Source: Nitrospinota bacterium (lineage in GTDB: Bacteria; Nitrospinota; Nitrospinia; Nitrospinales; VA-1). From it: a stretch of 14,175 nt of DNA. The stretch lies in assembly GCA_002731985.1 (NCBI GenBank), contig PCCT01000081.1, positions 1 through 14,175 of the forward strand, given 5' to 3'. The notes beneath the pieces are model-generated. The model saw only the letters and a program-made list of their open reading frames with translations, was not told the DNA's origin and made no database searches. Positions 7,592 through 14,175 of this stretch are shown here, in pieces; within the stretch, counting starts at the first letter, position 1, and each line of letters opens with the position of its first letter. The translations under genes were made by a program, and so were the position numbers.

Positions 7592-7664
7592 TGAGCCGCG
7601 AAGGGATCGAACCTTCGACCACTTGATTAAAAATCAAGTGCTCTACCAACTGAGCTAGCGGCCC
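7592..7664 (-). tRNA. tRNA-Lys (UUU)
   Basis: A 73-base cloverleaf on the minus strand. The acceptor stem is GGGCCGC with GCGGCTC (one G-U), the D arm is GCTCAGTTGGTAGAGC, the anticodon arm is CTTGA-TTTTTAA-TCAAG with anticodon UUU, the T arm is GAAGG-TTCGATC-CCTTC, and the discriminator is A. CCA is not encoded. It lies 27 bases upstream of tRNA-Glu and shares its promoter. Confidence 0.96.
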
Positions 7665-7681
7665 ATTTTGACGAGACAGGA

Positions 7682-7710
7682 AAAGTAGCAGACCCATTGT
7701 AACATGTCAA
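7682..7710 (-). promoter_or_regulatory. sigma-70 promoter of the tRNA-Lys/tRNA-Glu unit
   Basis: On the minus strand a perfect TTGACA (7710-7705) is followed after exactly 17 bases by TACTTT (7687-7682). This lies just upstream of tRNA-Lys, leaving a short 5' leader of about a dozen bases. There is no GC-rich discriminator of the kind common at stringently controlled tRNA promoters. Confidence 0.65.
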
Positions 7711-7722
7711 TTATTTATTATC

Positions 7723-7751
7723 TTGATTTTAAGTAAAAGGCCTAATATCAT
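7723..7751 (+). promoter_or_regulatory. candidate sigma-70 promoter of ilvE
   Basis: TTGATT (7723-7728), a 17-base spacer and TATCAT (7746-7751) give four-of-six and five-of-six matches. The start would lie near 7758, about 37 bases before the ilvE start codon. It is divergent from the tRNA promoter, with only about a dozen bases between the two -35 boxes. A palindrome covers the -10. Confidence 0.45.
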
Positions 7752-7755
7752 TAGG
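7741..7755. repeat. palindrome over the ilvE -10 box, possible operator
   Basis: CCTAAT-ATC-ATTAGG is a perfect 6-bp inverted repeat with a three-base centre that covers the putative -10. A repressor bound here would block ilvE transcription. On the minus strand it is followed by CCTTTT and could act as a weak terminator, but no minus-strand gene lies upstream to need one. Confidence 0.4.
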
Positions 7756-7794
7756 GTTTAATCGGTATCACCCGCCTATTGGAAAGGATTTCAG

Positions 7795-8712
7795 TTGGAA
7801 AAATCAGAAAAAATCTGGCTCGATGGGAAATTTGTCCCGTGGCACGAAGCCAATGTCCATATTCTCACCCATACCCTACATTATGGGATGGGAGTGTTCG
7901 AAGGCATTCGTTGCTATCAGACAAAAAAGAAAAAATCTGCCATTTTCCGCCTGCAGGAGCATGTGGACCGATTATTCAACTCTGCCATCGTTTTAGGCAT
8001 TGAGATTCCCTTTGCCAAAAAGAAGATTTTTAATACCATCCTGCAAGTGGTCCGGGAAAACAAGTTGGAGGAATGCTATATCCGCCCGATCGTTTTCCTG
8101 GGACACAACCAGATGGGGCTTAACCCGAACGGGGTTGATGTTCGTGTTGCAATCGCCGCCTGGCCATGGGGAGCCTACCTGGGTGATGAAGGAATCAACA
8201 AAGGTATCCGTGTTCGAGTTTCATCGTTCACAAGACACCATGTGAATATCAGCCTGACACGAGCCAAAGCCTGCGGGTATTACATCAACTCCATTCTCGC
8301 CAAAGCCGAAGCAGTCCGAGATGGATACGATGAAGCGATCTTGCTCGATCCGCAGGGCTACGTTTCCGAAGGTTCCGGCGAGAACATATTTCTTTTGTCA
8401 AAAGGACGGCTAAAAACTCCTGACCTGTCCTGCTCCAATCTGGAAGGCATCACCCGCGATTCTGTTCTCGATATCTGCAAGCATTTGAAAATCAAGGTTG
8501 AAGAAGGGCATATGACCAGAGATGAATTGTACATAGCCGATGAAGTCTTTCTAACCGGTACAGCGGCGGAAATCACCCCTGTCCGCGAGATAGATGGTCG
8601 TACCATCGGTAGCGGGAAAAGAGGAAAAGTCACGGCCAGCATCCAGAAGATGTTCTTTGAAATCGTTCGCGGCAAACACACAAAGTTTAAAAAGTGGCTG
8701 GCAGAGGTCTGA
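7795..8712 (+). CDS. ilvE: branched-chain amino acid aminotransferase IlvE
   Basis: This is a PLP-dependent fold-type IV transaminase that interconverts leucine, isoleucine and valine with their 2-oxo acids, the last step of branched-chain synthesis. The 305-residue length is normal. Visible features are the N-terminal IWLDGKFVPWHEANVHILTH and HYGMGVFEGIRCY, then YIRPIVFLGH, the Schiff-base lysine Lys158 in TRAKACGYYIN, and the phosphate-binding GYVSEGSGENIFLL and LTGTAAEITPVREIDGR. The YxRPxxF and TGTAAE patterns favour IlvE over D-amino-acid transaminase or aminodeoxychorismate lyase. The start is TTG at 7795, supported by AAAGGA six bases upstream; no ATG lies nearby in frame. It appears to have its own promoter. 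Confidence 0.94.
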   Translation: MEKSEKIWLDGKFVPWHEANVHILTHTLHYGMGVFEGIRCYQTKKKKSAIFRLQEHVDRLFNSAIVLGIEIPFAKKKIFNTILQVVRENKLEECYIRPIVFLGHNQMGLNPNGVDVRVAIAAWPWGAYLGDEGINKGIRVRVSSFTRHHVNISLTRAKACGYYINSILAKAEAVRDGYDEAILLDPQGYVSEGSGENIFLLSKGRLKTPDLSCSNLEGITRDSVLDICKHLKIKVEEGHMTRDELYIADEVFLTGTAAEITPVREIDGRTIGSGKRGKVTASIQKMFFEIVRGKHTKFKKWLAEV

Positions 8713-8819
8713 TCCTTTCTTCAAGATAATTTTCTTACCCGCTTGCCTTTGGTCGGAGCGAATCTTATCCTAGTCAAATATAAATGTAATCATAGTTGTT
8801 TATCAGGAGTTCCCGAACA

Positions 8820-9254
8820 ATGCCCATATACGAATATCAATGTGAAAAATGTGACACCGTCTTTGAAACCATGCAAGCCATTTCCGCGAAACCGCTGAAA
8901 ACCTGCAAAGGGTTGGGCTGTAACGACAAGGATAATGGAAAGGTGCACCGCATGGTCTCTGCTTCCGGTTTCATCCTCAAGGGCTCCGGCTGGTACACTT
9001 CGGACTACCCATCAGAAGCTCGCAAACAAGGGTGGGAATCTGAAAGCAAACAAGCCGCAAGTGCCTCCAACGAGAGCGGCAACGCGAGCGGCGGCGCGAG
9101 CGCGGGCAAAAATGCACCAGGAGACAAGGCCTCTGCTCCGGCACCTAAGGCACCTGCCGCAGAAAAAACAGCCCCAAAATCCGCTCCTAAAAAATCTACC
9201 CCGAGAAGCCCCTATTCAGGGAGCAAAAAGTCCCGCACCAAATCCTCCAAATAA
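8820..9254 (+). CDS. FmdB-family zinc-ribbon protein with long basic Ala/Pro/Ser tail
   Basis: The 144-residue protein opens with the FmdB/CxxC_CxxC regulatory-protein signature MPIYEYQCEKCDTVFE. Cysteines 8 and 11, and 29 and 34, form a zinc ribbon, followed by VHRMVSASGFILKGSGWY, the usual end of this small domain. From about residue 60 it continues as a low-complexity tail rich in Ala, Ser, Pro, Gly and Lys (KAPAAEKTAPKSAPKKS and similar), which is probably disordered and nucleic-acid- or protein-binding. The start at 8820 is the canonical MPIYEY, with AGGAG ten bases upstream; an in-frame ATG at 8796 would add eight unrelated residues. The biochemical role of the family is unclear. It lies 16 bases before the kinase gene and may be co-transcribed with it. 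Confidence 0.85.
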   Translation: MPIYEYQCEKCDTVFETMQAISAKPLKTCKGLGCNDKDNGKVHRMVSASGFILKGSGWYTSDYPSEARKQGWESESKQAASASNESGNASGGASAGKNAPGDKASAPAPKAPAAEKTAPKSAPKKSTPRSPYSGSKKSRTKSSK

Positions 9255-9270
9255 CAACCATGGAGGTTGA

Positions 9271-10359
9271 ATGACCGAATCAGAAAATTTCTATCAGAAT
9301 ATTTTCACATCCCTGATTGACGGGGTTCTCGTCATCTCAGCAGACCTTAAAATTATCAAGGGAAACCTGGCCGCCGAAGAAATGTTCCAGCGGTCAGGGG
9401 GGTCTTTCGAAGGTGAACTTCTCTCGGAGTTGTTCCCCGATCAACCGGGCGTCATGGAAAAGGCACGCCAGTCAATTGCCACAGGCACCGCATATCACCA
9501 CCTGGAGGGAATAGGACATCGCAAATCTAATGATGCATGCTTTCCCACCAACCTGACTTTCTCGCCGATAACAAATGACGCCGACCAAAGTACAGTCGGG
9601 GTGATCCTTATACAGGACACAACCCTCATCAAAGAACTCCAGGAAACTTCCCGGCAAACGGAGCATCTGTCAACCCTCAGCGTCCTCACCATAGGTATGG
9701 CGCACGAGATCCGCAACCCTCTAAGCGGCATACGTGGTTCTGCGCAGTTACTTCTCAAAGATCTGGAAGGTAGCGAGCAACGCGAATATATGGAAATCAT
9801 CATTGCGGAAGTAGATCGCATCAATCGTCTGGTAACAAGAATGATGAATCTGACTCAACCTGCTTCTGTCGATTTTAAACCCACAAATATTCATCAGGTC
9901 CTGGAGGAAATCCTTGTTTTTGAAAAGGAAACATTGGAAAGAAAAAAAGGCAAATTCATTCAGACATACGACCCCAGCCTCCCAAGCATCGAAGGAAACG
10001 AAGACGAACTCAAGCAGATGTTTCTCAATCTGGTCAAGAACGCTGTCGAAGCTTCACCTGAGGGAGGACAGGTTCGCATTGTCACCCAGTTCAGCTCCAA
10101 TTACGCCTTGCGAAAAGCGCTGGAGACCTCCTCCACGCATGGCATTGTTGTAGAAATAATCGATTCTGGCCCTGGCATGACCGATGCCGCCCTGAAAAAC
10201 CTGTTCACTCCCTTTTTCACAACTAAAAAACGCGGAACCGGACTGGGCATGGTGGTCTCGCTCAAAATCATTGAAAATCACAGCGGAAAAATTAAAGTAA
10301 CCTCGGAAAGAAATGTTGGTACAGTGGTGCAAGTGTTTCTTCCTGTAAACAGGAAATGA
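9271..10359 (+). CDS. soluble PAS-domain sensor histidine kinase, NtrB-like
   Basis: This is the sensor of a two-component system; it would phosphorylate the regulator encoded next to it. The 362-residue protein has no membrane segment, so it senses a cytoplasmic signal. Residues about 8-120 form a PAS domain. The dimerisation/phosphoacceptor domain contains His145 in the H-box AHEIRNPLSGIRGSAQLL. The ATP-binding domain shows the N-box NLVKNAVEA (253-261), G1 DSGPGM (298-303), FTPFFTTKKRGTGLGM (F and G2 boxes, about 312-327) and a final GTVVQVFLP. The overall architecture resembles NtrB/GlnL, but nearby genes do not show that it senses nitrogen status, so I give no symbol. An excellent GGAGGT precedes the ATG. 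Confidence 0.93.
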   Translation: MTESENFYQNIFTSLIDGVLVISADLKIIKGNLAAEEMFQRSGGSFEGELLSELFPDQPGVMEKARQSIATGTAYHHLEGIGHRKSNDACFPTNLTFSPITNDADQSTVGVILIQDTTLIKELQETSRQTEHLSTLSVLTIGMAHEIRNPLSGIRGSAQLLLKDLEGSEQREYMEIIIAEVDRINRLVTRMMNLTQPASVDFKPTNIHQVLEEILVFEKETLERKKGKFIQTYDPSLPSIEGNEDELKQMFLNLVKNAVEASPEGGQVRIVTQFSSNYALRKALETSSTHGIVVEIIDSGPGMTDAALKNLFTPFFTTKKRGTGLGMVVSLKIIENHSGKIKVTSERNVGTVVQVFLPVNRK

Positions 10360-10371
10360 TAGGATAGCCCC

Positions 10372-11823
10372 ATGGACAACACCCCCAAAATTCTAATTGT
10401 CGATGACGAAGAAAACATTCGACGAATATTCAAAAAGGCGCTGGAAAAAAAGAACTATGTCGTCCACACCGCCCCGAATGCTGAAGACGCCCTTCGTAAA
10501 ATAAAAAATCAGGATTACTTTCTGGTGTTTTCAGACATCTTCATGGATGGCATGAGCGGACTCGACCTGCTTAAGGAAGTCAAAGAAACAACTCCTCAAG
10601 TCAAAGTCGTGGTAATGACCGCTCAAGACACTATGAACAATACGATCGAAGCCATGCGAATGGGGGCCTACGACTACATCAGCAAACCTTTTGACTTCGA
10701 TACCATCTACGCTCTGGTCGACAGAGCAGAATCAAGCCGGGGAATGGAAGCTCCACCGCAACCGGATACGGTTCTGGAAGTAGACGAATTTTCTGTTGAG
10801 TCCATCATCGGCAAAAGCAAAAAAATGCAGGATATTTTCAAAACTATCGGTAAGTCCGCCACGTCTGACCTAGCGGTCCTTATCACTGGTGAAAGCGGTA
10901 CAGGCAAGGAAATGGTCGCTGGAGCCATGCATTATTATTCCAGCCACAAGGACCGGCCCTTCGTGTGCATCAACTGCGCCGCCATCTCCAGAGAACTCCT
11001 TGAATCGGAATTATTCGGCCATGAAAAAGGATCTTTCACCGGAGCCGTCGAACAAAAGAAAGGGAAGTTTGAAATCGCCAACGGCGGCACCCTGTTTCTC
11101 GATGAAATAGGCGACATGGAGCTCCCGCTCCAGGCAAAGATCCTGCGCGTCCTGCAAACCAAAGATTTCTACCGCGTCGGGGGCAAAGAAGCTCTTGAAG
11201 CAAATGTCCGTATTATCGCCGCCACAAATCAAAACCTGGAAGAATTGATGGAGCAGAAACACTTCCGCGAAGATTTATTTCACAGGCTCAACGTCATTCA
11301 TATCTTCATGCCGCCACTACGTGACCGGCCAGAGGACCTCACTCTTCTGGCGAATCATTTTTTAAGAATGTACGCAACCGGACTATCTCAAGGTCAGGTA
11401 TACCTCGCACCGGAATCGATACGTATCTTTAACAGCTATTCCTGGCGCGGCAACATTCGCGAACTGGAAAATGTCATCAAACGCGCCGTGGTTCTGGCAG
11501 GTAGCGGACCCATCCTTCCCGAGCACCTTCCAGATCACCTTGTTGAAGCAGGCTCACAATTGGTGGAAGCTGACGGACGTTTTGAAAACCGGCTGAACCG
11601 ATTGATCCGGGAATACCTCGCGCAAAATCAGGAAACGCAGGACGGTCATATCTACGACAACCTTGTTCAGTCGCTCGAAAAGCAACTTTTTAAAATCATG
11701 CTCGACAAACATTTCGGCAAGCAAGTCTCTGTCGCCAAAGCTCTGGGGATCAACCGCAACACTCTCAAACGCAAAATTGATGCCATGAAGATTGAAATAA
11801 AAAAGCACAAAAACAACGAGTGA
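10372..11823 (+). CDS. sigma-54-dependent response regulator, NtrC family
   Basis: The 483-residue protein has the three NtrC-family modules. The receiver domain (about 5-120) has the acidic pair Asp11/Asp12, phosphoacceptor Asp55, and Lys105 in SKPFDF. The AAA+ domain (about 145-380) has Walker A GESGTGKE (173-180), the sigma-54 contact loop GSFTGA (220-225), and Walker B TLFLDEIGD (240-248). A C-terminal Fis-type helix-turn-helix contains QVSVAKALGINRNTLKRKI. The contact loop carries Ser instead of the commoner Ala, a tolerated variant. It follows the kinase stop by 12 bases with AGGA seven bases before the ATG, so the two form an operon. Targets are unknown; the downstream deacylase pair and the sigma-54-like urease site are candidates only by proximity. 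Confidence 0.95.
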   Translation: MDNTPKILIVDDEENIRRIFKKALEKKNYVVHTAPNAEDALRKIKNQDYFLVFSDIFMDGMSGLDLLKEVKETTPQVKVVVMTAQDTMNNTIEAMRMGAYDYISKPFDFDTIYALVDRAESSRGMEAPPQPDTVLEVDEFSVESIIGKSKKMQDIFKTIGKSATSDLAVLITGESGTGKEMVAGAMHYYSSHKDRPFVCINCAAISRELLESELFGHEKGSFTGAVEQKKGKFEIANGGTLFLDEIGDMELPLQAKILRVLQTKDFYRVGGKEALEANVRIIAATNQNLEELMEQKHFREDLFHRLNVIHIFMPPLRDRPEDLTLLANHFLRMYATGLSQGQVYLAPESIRIFNSYSWRGNIRELENVIKRAVVLAGSGPILPEHLPDHLVEAGSQLVEADGRFENRLNRLIREYLAQNQETQDGHIYDNLVQSLEKQLFKIMLDKHFGKQVSVAKALGINRNTLKRKIDAMKIEIKKHKNNE

Positions 11824-11930
11824 CTTTCATAATAACGCTATGACGTTAGACCCCATTCCACTAGATACAGACCATTTCACACACCAAGATAAATTAGATT
11901 TTTAAACCGTTTGCTGGAAAGGAGCATCCT

Positions 11931-12896
11931 TTGGAAAGCCGGGCCATCGTTTCCTATCAAACACCATCGGGCCAGAGGGTGGAAGTCGTCAAGCAAACCT
12001 TTTCCTCCGTTCGCAAACGGCCCGCAAAACGTGTCGCATTTGTCTCCGGACTGCACGGCAACGAATTGGAAGGCATCTACCTGTGCCATCTCCTTATCCG
12101 GTATCTCCAGAACCTGCAACGAACCCAGCCGAAAGCGTTCCAGGGCGAAGTCCATATTTATCCCGCCGTCAATCCGCAAGCCATCTCTGCTGGTTCCCGG
12201 TTGTGGCCCTTCTTTTCGCAGGATATCAATCGTCAGTTTGGCGGCGACAACGGAAACTCTCTTCCCGCGCAATCCGCCTCTGAATTACTGGACGACCTCA
12301 AATCCTCTGTCGATATCGCGGTCGATTTCCATGCCAGCAACCTGCACCTTAAAGAAGCTCCTCAGATACGCATCCTAGACGGACTCCACAAAAACCTGCT
12401 TCCTCTCGCGATTCAATGCAATGTCGACCTTATATGGGTCCATCCCGCGTCACCGATGTTTGAATCGACGCTGGGTTATAACTTGAATCAGGCCAGGGTA
12501 AAAACTCTGGTCATCGAAACCGGAGTTGGTCTGCGCCTCCACCGGAAATTCGCGGACCAACTCTTTCAAGGTATGTTGAACCTTTTGCACCACACCGGAG
12601 TCCTTGTAGACACTGGCTCTCTACCCAAAATCGATCCTCCTGTCATCGCCCACCCTTCTCAGGTTGCCCTGCTCCAATCCAGATATGCAGGACTTTTTGT
12701 CGGACACTCTGATCTTAAAAAAAATGTCGCTAAAGGAGAAGTGATCGGAGAGGTCTTGAGCGCGACTGATGGAGAGGTCCTGCAGGAAGTGACTGCGCCT
12801 GAAAGCGGATTCCTCTTCACCGTGCGAGAACATCCTCTGGTTTATCCGGGTGCGCCTCTAGCCAGAATCGCCTTGAGAGATGAGGGCTGTCCGTGA
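11931..12896 (+). CDS. AstE/AspA-family (M14) zinc deacylase
   Basis: The 321-residue protein belongs to the succinylglutamate desuccinylase/aspartoacylase family, zinc hydrolases that remove acyl groups from N-acyl amino acids. All hallmark residues are visible: zinc ligands His42 and Glu45 in SGLHGNELEG, the substrate-carboxylate motif Asn100-Arg101 in DINRQF, the third ligand His134 in VDFHASN, and catalytic Glu196 in VIETG. Residues about 240-321 form the small C-terminal beta-rich domain. The start is TTG at 11931 with AAGGAG six bases upstream. It lies 107 bases after the regulator gene; I see no convincing promoter in that gap. The substrate is not evident: neither ast nor ectoine-degradation genes surround it. 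It overlaps the next gene, its inactive-looking paralogue. Confidence 0.88.
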   Translation: MESRAIVSYQTPSGQRVEVVKQTFSSVRKRPAKRVAFVSGLHGNELEGIYLCHLLIRYLQNLQRTQPKAFQGEVHIYPAVNPQAISAGSRLWPFFSQDINRQFGGDNGNSLPAQSASELLDDLKSSVDIAVDFHASNLHLKEAPQIRILDGLHKNLLPLAIQCNVDLIWVHPASPMFESTLGYNLNQARVKTLVIETGVGLRLHRKFADQLFQGMLNLLHHTGVLVDTGSLPKIDPPVIAHPSQVALLQSRYAGLFVGHSDLKKNVAKGEVIGEVLSATDGEVLQEVTAPESGFLFTVREHPLVYPGAPLARIALRDEGCP

Positions 12897-13858
12897 AAGA
12901 AACCATCCTATCCATTCCATCACCTCTCGGACCGCCAACCGACCTACTGAAATTTTCATGGGAAGGAACCCCGATCAAAGAAACCGTTTCCATTGTTGGC
13001 GGTATTCAAGGCAACCACTTGAACGGAATTTATCTTTGCTCACGACTTATCCGTTTTCTCGATGCGGTGGAAGCCGAGATCGAACCGGATTACATTTTGA
13101 AAGGCAGGATACAGGTCATACCCGCCGTTAACTTACCCGCCTTTCAGGAAGGCAATCGCCTGTGGTCGTTCGACGATCTCGACATGGACCTCGCGTTTCC
13201 GGGAAATGATCAAGGGGAAGTGGCAGAGCAGATTGCCGCCGCTGTTTACCAACATACAAAAGATTCGCAGTTCGGCATCATTCTTAACAATGCTGACAAC
13301 CATTATGAGGACGCTCCTCACCTCGTCTGTATGAACCCGGACAACCTCACCAAAGACTTTGCCAGAAGCCTCGGGCCGCCAAACGCGCGGGAACCGGAAA
13401 ATTCTCCCGCCCTCCGGCTCTGCCTCTATAACCAGTGGACAGAAAACCGTCTGCCATCGGTAATACTATCCGCAGGAAAACCCAATCATTTGGACAGGGC
13501 TCTTTGCGAAACTCTATTTGCCGGACTGGTCAACAGCCTTCTGTGGACAGGGGTTTTGGTCAACAAACGAAAAAAAACAAAGAAATATCCAGTGCGATTC
13601 AACAACCGAAACAACGAAAAATTTGTATTCGCCGGTGCGGGGGGATTTTTCCTGCTGTTGGTTCAACCTGGCTCGGAAATCAAAAAAGGACAAAAGATAG
13701 GGGAGATAGTGGATATGTATTCCGGCACTGTCATTGATTCGCCGTTGGCGCAATCAGACGGATATCTGGTCACCCTGCGCGATTACCCTGTGGTGTATCA
13801 AAAAGAAGTGTTGGCCGTCCTGCTGAAAAAACAGAAATTCAGTTTCTGGCCTTTTTAA
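12893..13858 (+). CDS. AstE/AspA-like pseudoenzyme, paralogue of the preceding gene
   Basis: This 321-residue protein is the same length as its neighbour and aligns with it throughout: NGIYLCSRLIRFL against EGIYLCHLLIRYL, IPAVN against YPAVN, NRLW against SRLW, and WTGVLV against HTGVLV. Every catalytic position has changed. The zinc pair His/Glu becomes Gln39/His42 (GGIQGNHLNG), the Asn-Arg becomes Asp99-Leu100 (DMDLAFPG), the third zinc His becomes Asn132 (ILNNAD), and the catalytic Glu becomes Ser193 (VILSAG). The C-terminal beta domain is kept (SEIKKGQKIGEI, GYLVTLRDYPVVY). The intact frame and GTGA overlap with the upstream stop argue for a conserved protein rather than decay. The start is GTG, presumably translated by coupling. 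I infer a regulatory or structural partner, possibly a heterodimer subunit. Confidence 0.85.
   Translation: MKETILSIPSPLGPPTDLLKFSWEGTPIKETVSIVGGIQGNHLNGIYLCSRLIRFLDAVEAEIEPDYILKGRIQVIPAVNLPAFQEGNRLWSFDDLDMDLAFPGNDQGEVAEQIAAAVYQHTKDSQFGIILNNADNHYEDAPHLVCMNPDNLTKDFARSLGPPNAREPENSPALRLCLYNQWTENRLPSVILSAGKPNHLDRALCETLFAGLVNSLLWTGVLVNKRKKTKKYPVRFNNRNNEKFVFAGAGGFFLLLVQPGSEIKKGQKIGEIVDMYSGTVIDSPLAQSDGYLVTLRDYPVVYQKEVLAVLLKKQKFSFWPF
13832..13856 (+). terminator. possible intrinsic terminator at the end of the deacylase pair
   Basis: CAGAAA and TTTCTG form a 6-bp stem with a five-base loop, followed by GCC and a run of five T. The hairpin lies inside the last codons of the pseudoenzyme gene. The stem is short and AT-rich, so this is tentative. 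Confidence 0.35.
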
Positions 13859-13874
13859 AAATTTACGACAAGCA

Positions 13875-14036
13875 TTACTCCAAAGGCTGGGTGTACATAA
13901 GGAAAAAGACTATTCCGGCTGTTGAAAGAATTAATCCTGAAATGGTCATCAATGTTCCGCGGGCGCTCTTGAGTTTCACCAGAGGTCTGACTTTCTGCGA
14001 CCGTACATAAATTTGGGTCTTTAAATCTTGCGGCAT
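13875..14036 (-). CDS. possible small single-span membrane protein (53 aa)
   Basis: ATG at 14036 opens a 53-residue frame: a basic, polar N-terminal half (MPQDLKTQIYVRSQKVRPLV and on) and one hydrophobic segment at about 30-48 (MTISGLILSTAGIVFFLMY), ending in TQPLE. A GGGAG lies seven bases before the ATG, and the frame is closed upstream by a TAA, so the start is well defined. It converges on the deacylase pair, ending 17 bases from the latter's stop, and follows directly on a truncated transposase. I do not recognise the family. Membrane-like composition and a ribosome site support a real gene, but the frame is short. Confidence 0.45.
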   Translation of the reverse strand: MPQDLKTQIYVRSQKVRPLVKLKSARGTLMTISGLILSTAGIVFFLMYTQPLE

Positions 14037-14064
14037 CTTCCCGCTCCCATTCAAGGGCGATTAC

Positions 14065-14175
14065 TTTTCTTACTAAGAGTAAATACCTGTTTATGGTATT
14101 TCGGTTTAAACCTGTCAACTGTGCGATTTTTGTCGCCTCAATATCAAGGGCAAAATACTTCAAAATTTGCCTGAA
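14065..14175 (-). pseudogene. IS1595-type transposase N-terminal fragment
   Basis: The minus strand at the window edge reads RQILKYFALDIEATKIAQLT then GLNRNTINRYLLLVRK, the N-terminal helix-turn-helix region typical of IS1595-type transposases. Similarity ends after RK (about 14065): the frame stays open to 13855, but the expected EIDESYFG-like catalytic core does not follow. The beginning of the gene lies beyond the window. The fragment is truncated at its 3' side and is presumably inactive. Confidence 0.6.

Noticed and set aside
7458..7697. 79-codon minus-strand frame across the tRNA genes
   Set aside because: It is the translation of tRNA-Glu and tRNA-Lys (the familiar PLAQLVEHLIFNQ-type artefact), not a protein.
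10372..11823. GSFTGA instead of GAFTGA in the sigma-54 activator loop as evidence of lost sigma-54 contact
   Set aside because: Ser at this position is a natural variant in the family, and the Thr and flanking Gly residues are kept.
11824..11930. Promoter or sigma-54 site before the deacylase pair
   Set aside because: I found only a weak TAACG...CGTTA hairpin and no properly spaced -35/-10 or GG-N10-GC element.
13855..14163. 102-codon minus-strand frame at the right edge taken as one protein
   Set aside because: Only the first 30-odd residues resemble a transposase. The rest is off-frame sequence over the 53-residue candidate gene, so it is a composite.
1..14175. CRISPR array or long tandem repeats
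   Set aside because: No regularly spaced direct repeats were seen anywhere. The only low-complexity coding runs are the UreE His-Ser tail and the FmdB tail.

Overview
The window looks like bacterial chromosome from a free-living Gram-negative-type organism: it has a NtrB/NtrC-type pair that implies sigma-54, short intergenic gaps, and visible Shine-Dalgarno sites. I cannot fix the taxon from sequence alone. The gene content would fit a marine nitrifier-like lineage such as Nitrospinota, but that is a low-confidence guess from overall impression, not from a marker gene.

Left part (1-6917, nearly all minus strand). A decayed IS3-family transposase (1-261) borders a gene for an exported SHOCT-domain protein (391-1164). 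Next to that is a complete urease locus, transcribed right to left: a UreH/NicO-like nickel permease, then ureD, ureA, ureB, ureC, ureE, ureF and ureG. UreC carries all nickel-site and catalytic residues at the same numbers as the Klebsiella enzyme. The locus therefore supplies metal uptake, three structural subunits and all four accessory proteins (D, E, F, G). A good sigma-70 promoter sits between ureD and ureA, and a possible sigma-54 promoter lies upstream of the permease.

Middle (6918-7794). A mostly non-coding stretch holds a 50-codon reading frame resembling only the N-terminal arm of a tyrosine recombinase, closed by a strong intrinsic terminator. It lies just 3' of tRNA-Glu and tRNA-Lys, which share a clear sigma-70 promoter. 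A recombinase relic beside a tRNA, with an IS relic at the far side, suggests the urease locus sits in an old genomic island.

Right part (7795-13858, all plus strand). This reads as ordinary chromosome: a branched-chain aminotransferase (ilvE), a FmdB-type zinc-ribbon protein with a basic Ala/Pro tail, a soluble PAS histidine kinase and its sigma-54-activating response regulator. These are followed by two overlapping paralogous genes of the AstE/AspA (M14) deacylase family. The first has the complete zinc and catalytic set. The second has lost every one of those residues but keeps the fold, so the pair looks like an enzyme plus a pseudoenzyme partner. This is the most unusual system in the window.

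Right edge (13859-14175). A possible 53-residue single-span membrane protein on the minus strand abuts a truncated IS1595-type transposase that runs off the window.
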